Origin: Telopea speciosissima
Lineage: Eukaryota > Streptophyta > Magnoliopsida > Proteales > Proteaceae
Assembly (NCBI RefSeq): GCF_018873765.1
Contig: NC_057923.1
Span: 57,530,593-57,594,592 of the forward strand
Direction: 5' to 3'
DNA: 64,000 nucleotides
Numbering within the stretch: the first letter of the stretch is position 1; the number at the start of each line of letters is the position of its first letter. Below the pieces are notes generated by a model. That model was given only the letters and a program-made list of their open reading frames with translations, was not told the origin of the DNA and made no database searches. Both the position numbers and the translations under genes were made by a program. Below are positions 60,102-64,000 of this stretch, piece after piece.

Positions 60102-61683
60102 CTAAAATATATCTTCATCATAGAATACATCATTGAGATAAACAGAATCCATCAGATCTATATCCATGTCGAAGCTGCTGGAAGAGCTGCTGCTGCCTCT
60201 TGAGGATGGGTTGTATTCTTGTTGTTCTATTGAGGGACTGCAGGATTTCTTGTGTTCTTCCTTGGTTGAGGGGAAGGATAAGAAGAAAAGAGGGTCTTGT
60301 TTGGTTGTGGTGTTTGATTCAAAGTTGAGTAGAAAACCCTTTTCATCAGCTGTAGAATCCATGCCCAATGAGGCCTTGAGGATATCTTGGCAAGTATTGT
60401 GGCCTATGTATTTGTTCCAGAATGTTGGTTTCTCATCTTCTGTTCTTTGAACTTGTTTGGTTGCTTGACAACCTTGATCAAATCTGTTGGTGCATCTGAA
60501 GTAGCACCTATAGATCACCACAAGAATTGATTAATTAGCTTATAGATTTACTCATTAACACACTCTCTCTCCTTCTCAAGTAATGAGGAAATTAAGGATC
60601 GACATCTTCTACTTTCGCCTGCCCCTACTTCCGTGTGCGCCCTACACACATTGAGACGTGCAAAGATCACCTTACCCCTGCTCGGGCAAGACGCTCGAAC
60701 AGGGGTAAGGCGGTCTTTGAGTGCCTCGATGTGTGTAGAGCGCACACGGAAGTAGGGGCAGGCGGAAGTAGAGGATGTGAACTCGGAAATCAAATGATCA
60801 AGACCTTAGATGTTTGGCATTGAGGATCTCTTTTTGCCCATATTTTCGCCAACCGTAACCGTCTTCAAAGGGCACAGACGTAATTCTCGTCCATGTTTCT
60901 TGCATGTTTCTACAAATCAAGAAATATCATCAGTAAGCATATATAATAGAAATCAATCTGTTATCCGCCTAATGGGGTTGAATCTAGTATATGAGCATTA
61001 GATTGGGCCAGCCTAATATGAAAAAAGATTAAAAGGTTTGATTTAACGTGTTCCATCAACTTGTGAGTGTTTCCCATATCAATCAAGTACCTAACACAAA
61101 CACCCATAAATGAAATCAAGAAATCATCAAACATAAAAAGTAACCAATGGGATTGAGTCCCCCCCCCCCCCTTCCCTTAAGATTTGCCTTACTAAATTAA
61201 GGGAGAATGTTCTCTCTGCCACAACGCCGGCTGCACCCAGGCACATGGGCAGCCTGTGCAGGAGGCAGTGTAGTTATTGCGCCTACCCCCATGTGCCTGG
61301 GCGTAGGCTGTGCTGTGACACAGAGAACATTCTCCCTAATTACTAGTCACTGATCACTAGATTCTGTAGATTAAAGATGAGTAATGGATACAAGATGATC
61401 ACCTTCTCCTAGATCCCTTTCGACGTTGATCCCGACAAGGTGGCCGCGAAGTCGCAGGAACCTCGCCGGACTCACTATAACTCAGTATTGAAAGAGCCTC
61501 TGTGAAGGATCTTAATATCTTAGTTACCAGATGCTCCGCCGTGGCTGACACATGACCAGATCCGGTGAGTTGTTCATGGAGGACAAGTTGAAGCTGAGAA
61601 GCAAATCCACGACCCTGAACAAGTTCTTCTATCACCTTTTCCCGAACAGAATTTAAGTTTCTAGCAAAGGGAGGAGAATCCAT
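60102..61683 (-). CDS. Group III WRKY transcription factor, copy 2, with altered zinc ligand
   Basis: Exons 61683-61403, 60909-60805 and 60507-60102 join in phase to 263 codons plus stop, with the same intron positions as copy 1. The N-terminal module (IEELVQGRGFASQLQLVLHE) and the WRKYGQK heptad (residues 114-120) are intact, and the C-terminal Ser-rich and acidic tail (FDMDIDLMDSVYLNDVFYD) is full. The zinc site reads C134-x7-C142-x23-N166-x-C168: the metal-binding histidine is Asn (GHNTC against GHHTC in copy 1), through two base changes. That could weaken DNA binding. A W-box TTGACT lies at 61730-61735. Intron 2 carries a long foldback; a MITE sits downstream of exon 1 in intron 1. Reading frame and splice sites are otherwise sound, so it may still be expressed. 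Confidence 0.86.
60603..60776. mobile_element. Long foldback (hairpin) in WRKY copy 2 intron 2
   Basis: Arms of about 77 bp (60603-60680 and 60700-60776) are near-perfect inverse copies around a 19-base loop: left acttccgtgtgcgcc and cttacccctg, right caggggtaag and ggcgcacacggaagt type. The RNA would fold into a long hairpin. A related but rearranged sequence (gcaggggtaaggcggtcttt) lies at 56040 in copy 1's intron. Confidence 0.85.
61201..61336. mobile_element. Mutator-type MITE in WRKY copy 2 intron 1
   Basis: Inverted ends gggagaatgttctctctg and the reverse of cagagaacattctccc, with the internal words 'caggcacatgggcagcctg' and 'cccccatgtgcctgggc' shared with the element at 1003-1130. The flanks ctaaattaa and taattacta are only approximate duplicates. 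Copy 1 has the uninterrupted site (taataatctaattactagtc near 56930), which confirms insertion after the gene duplication. Confidence 0.82.
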
Positions 61684-61869
61684 TTAATGACTTTCCGAAG
61701 TCTCTCTCTTTCTCTGTTTTTTGTAAGAGAGTCAAGAGGACTTGATGGATCTCAGAAGGCAGATGGAAAGGTCAAGACTTTAATAATAAAAAAAAATTTA
61801 TTAAATGGGGTAGCAGGAAGAAAGGACGAAGGATATAGCGAATTAATAACTCTTTAAAAACATTATACG

Positions 61870-62139
61870 TAGGGTTGTAAACGGATTGGATTCGGCTCGG
61901 ATAGTGCTCTATCCGCATCCGCATCCAATTAGCTATTGGACGGATTCGGATAGTACAAAATGGATACGGACACGGATACGGATCGAATATTTTATCCGTT
62001 TACATGTAAATATAGCTTTTCGGATAGCTATAGTCTATCCGTATCCCCATCCGTTTAGCTTTCGGACGGATTCGAATAGTGCTAAACGGATACGAACATG
62101 GATATGGAAACGGATTTTGGCTATTCATTTACACCCCTA
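61870..62139. mobile_element. hAT-type MITE, 270 bp
   Basis: The ends are tagggttgtaaacggat and the inverse of attcatttacacccct. The flanks attatacg (61862-61869) and attatatg (62140-62147) form an 8-bp duplication with one change. The interior is built from repeats of 'tatccgtatcc' and 'cggattcggatag'. The same family style as the hAT at 33913 (tag/ggtgt ends), but a different sequence. Confidence 0.82.
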
Positions 62140-62399
62140 ATTATATGGTCGTACTTTCAACTACTAGATGTGCTTAATTGTGTATAGTACATGGTTCCTC
62201 ATTCTCATCCAATAGTTGCAGGCATGGTTGTGCAGTATGCACGGTTGTGGACGAAACCTTTTGCCTAAACATATTCCCATTCAAGGTTCATAATTTTGGT
62301 ATCGAACTTTGGATCACTCATGGTCAATACCGATCCCGATCGATCAAAAATGACCAAATTCCACGTTTAACTGGACCAGGCTTGGATCAGTCCAAAGTA

Positions 62400-62868
62400 T
62401 TAATAAATACTTCAAATTGATGGATTTGGCTCCTGTCCTGCCGTGGCCGGAGCTGGAGCGTCCAGCACCAATCTAGGATGCTGCCACCTGGACAAGAGAC
62501 CATCCAACAGCGAATTTTTGGGTTTCCTTAGTTTAACCCATTTGCTTCCTCCGTCCTCTCTCACCCAGCTTCAATGACGAACCCGACCCGTTTCCTTTTT
62601 GAAATTTGAAACCTAACGAAACCCAGATTTGTTTAACCCCTTTCGTCTTCCCCCTTTTTTTCTTTCCCCTTTCTATTCTCTCTCCATTTCTTGACTTCGT
62701 GACGAACCCTAGCAGCGGCGACACCTCATCTGGTTGCGACGAACTCTATTTCAGAGCGACAAAGAGGAGCTCCACTGGTTGAACGACGAAAGGCGGCGAG
62801 CAACGAACGGCGACAAGCAACGAGCGGCAGCGAAAGGTTCTTCATAGAGGTATTCACGTGCAGTTCTC
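62400..62868. other. Region without a recognised gene
   Basis: Polypyrimidine patches and a GC-richer segment at 62700-62840 (gcgacgaactc; cggcgagcaacgaacggcg) with no open frame of note. It could be a leader of a gene to the right, but the LINE remnant follows immediately. Confidence 0.35.
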
Positions 62869-63222
62869 TTAACCTTCTTCTACTGCAAACTTTGTATTAT
62901 TCATAGGAACCAACAACTCCATCTTGCCATTTTGAACGGCGAATGTCGAAATTAAACTCTGCCTATTACATCTAGCAGAGATAGCAAGGTCATTCGTTAC
63001 ACCTATTAAGGGTCTATTCTTCTTAACAATGTTAACACAATAAAACTTTTTCAAGAAAAAATGCATATCTCACAAACATGTAAAAAATTCCCTTGGCCAA
63101 GTTGACAAGTCCTTTGTAAGCCATCAAACCGTGTCCTCACAATCTTTCCAAATCTCCACTTCCTAGTTAGTCAAATTGTTGGTGAGCTTTAGTCCTGAGA
63201 GAATTCCCTTTACCTCTGCTTC

Positions 63223-63298
63223 CTGAGCTGTACGACCTGTCCCTGTGAAACCAAAATCCATGAGCTGTACGACCTGTCCCTGTGAAACCAAAATCCAT
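63223..63298. repeat. 38-bp tandem duplication in the LINE
   Basis: tgagctgtacgacctgtccc through aaccaaaatcca is repeated head to tail, starting at 63223 and 63261. Within the LINE RNase H remnant. Confidence 0.9.
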
Positions 63299-63317
63299 GG
63301 ACTTAACTCCTCTCAAG

Positions 63318-63470
63318 TTCCCTGTCGGGTCAGGTTCGTAAGTTCCTCTCATAGGGGATCGAAAATGATGACCTCACCCCCTGCCCAAACACACCACCGG
63401 GGGAGTGAGGTCATCATTTCTGCCCTCCCTATGAGAGGAACCTACTAACCTGACTGGACAGGAACCTGAT
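63318..63470. mobile_element. Foldback MITE inside the LINE remnant
   Basis: Arms of about 70 bp (ccctgtcgggtcaggttcg, then cctctcatag, then gatgacctcac) are mirrored on the right (gtgaggtcatcat, then ctatgagagg, then cctgactggacagg), with about 10 bases between them. It splits the LINE RNase H, so it arrived later. Confidence 0.82.
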
Positions 63471-64000
63471 AGGAGAAAAATTCTACATGCAAAAATAAAT
63501 GATTGATTTAAAATTGCAGTGCAGGCCCATTCCGCTTTTCTAGAGTCAGCCAAGAAGCTATCATCACATATTAAAGTCAAAACTCTATGTCGCGTTTCAT
63601 CCATGTAGTTCTGCATAGATATTTCTGGAGTGGATGGTAAAGGTTCAGGATTCAGATGGGTGGATGGTAACAACTTTAGATCTATAATCCAACGGTTAAT
63701 GTTTTTCATGATTTGGTTAACATTGTGTTTGGAATTGTGGAAATGGCAGTAATTTCTAGTAACCCAGATAATATAGAAAGTTATGGAAAAAACTGAAATA
63801 AAAAATCTTTTTTCTGAAAAGGGAAAATTTGGCTGAGTTGGAGGTATTCAATTCTCAACCCTACGGGTCCTGTTGCCCAAATATATTTTGAAAAAGGACA
63901 CGATAAGAAAAAGTGTCATGATGATTCCAGTACAGTATTACAAAGAATATGCATGTTATCAACATTAAGAAATCTATTAAGGATGTCCATTCTTGGTAAG

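Larger units (their letters stand above)
62869..64000 (-). pseudogene. L1-type LINE, C-terminal part (zf-RVT and RNase H), runs off the window
   Basis: Reading from 64000 down, a zf-RVT stretch is legible (HILCNTVLESS, then HFFLSCPFSKYIWATGP), then the start of a LINE RNase H (LTLICDDSFLADSRKAEWACTA), and after an insertion its later part (GILSGLKLTNNL). Stops and frame changes are present. The RNase H is split by the foldback at 63318-63470 and has a 38-bp tandem duplication at 63223-63298. Left border approximate. Confidence 0.72.

Overview
This is a transposon-rich stretch of a flowering-plant nuclear genome. The case rests on spliced genes with GT-AG introns (a plant OTU protease, the plastid import protein TIC100, two group III WRKY factors), Tat-type Gypsy and Copia LTR elements, many hAT and Mutator-type elements, an Au-type SINE and a plastid-derived rpoC1 scrap. 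The species cannot be named from the sequence. Most annotatable DNA is mobile or decayed. I found no RNA genes or CRISPR arrays.

Layout. 1-3.8 kb: AT-rich DNA with a 128-bp MITE, a suspect G/C homopolymer block and a short plastid rpoC1 insertion. 3.87-5.62 kb (minus): an intact five-exon OTU cysteine protease gene. 8.1-19.6 kb: one complete but dead Tat-lineage Gypsy element (11.5 kb; LTRs, 5-bp TSD, PBS, gag-pol, 66-bp tandem repeats) with a three-exon antisense gene between pol and the 3' LTR. 19.6-25.3 kb: gene-free, with another MITE. 25.3-41.6 kb (minus): the 3' half of TIC100, six exons, one of whose introns is 12.1 kb and packed with transposons (Copia remnant, a hAT nested in a hAT, a 5.5-kb hAT carrying a LINE fragment). 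42.4-47.2 kb: a second decayed hAT transposase. 48.4-54.2 kb: a Copia element broken into by another Copia, which itself carries a pararetrovirus fragment; a 100-N assembly gap follows. 55.4-57.4 and 60.1-61.8 kb (minus): a tandem pair of WRKY genes, each with a different lesion. 62.9-64 kb: the C-terminal part of a LINE, itself split by a foldback element.

How the parts relate. The host genes share no pathway: a deubiquitinase-type protease, a component of the chloroplast inner-envelope import complex, and two defence/senescence-type transcription factors. Two things link the window. First, transposons have grown the introns of TIC100 and WRKY while leaving their splice phases intact. Second, the dead retroelements are broken mostly by in-frame stops of the kind C-to-T change produces, not by frameshifts, which fits long methylation-driven decay. 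I see no evidence for an entirely new system. The most unusual items are the antisense spliced gene in the Gypsy element, the 12-kb TIC100 intron, the reciprocal lesions of the WRKY pair, and the virus-in-Copia-in-Copia nest.
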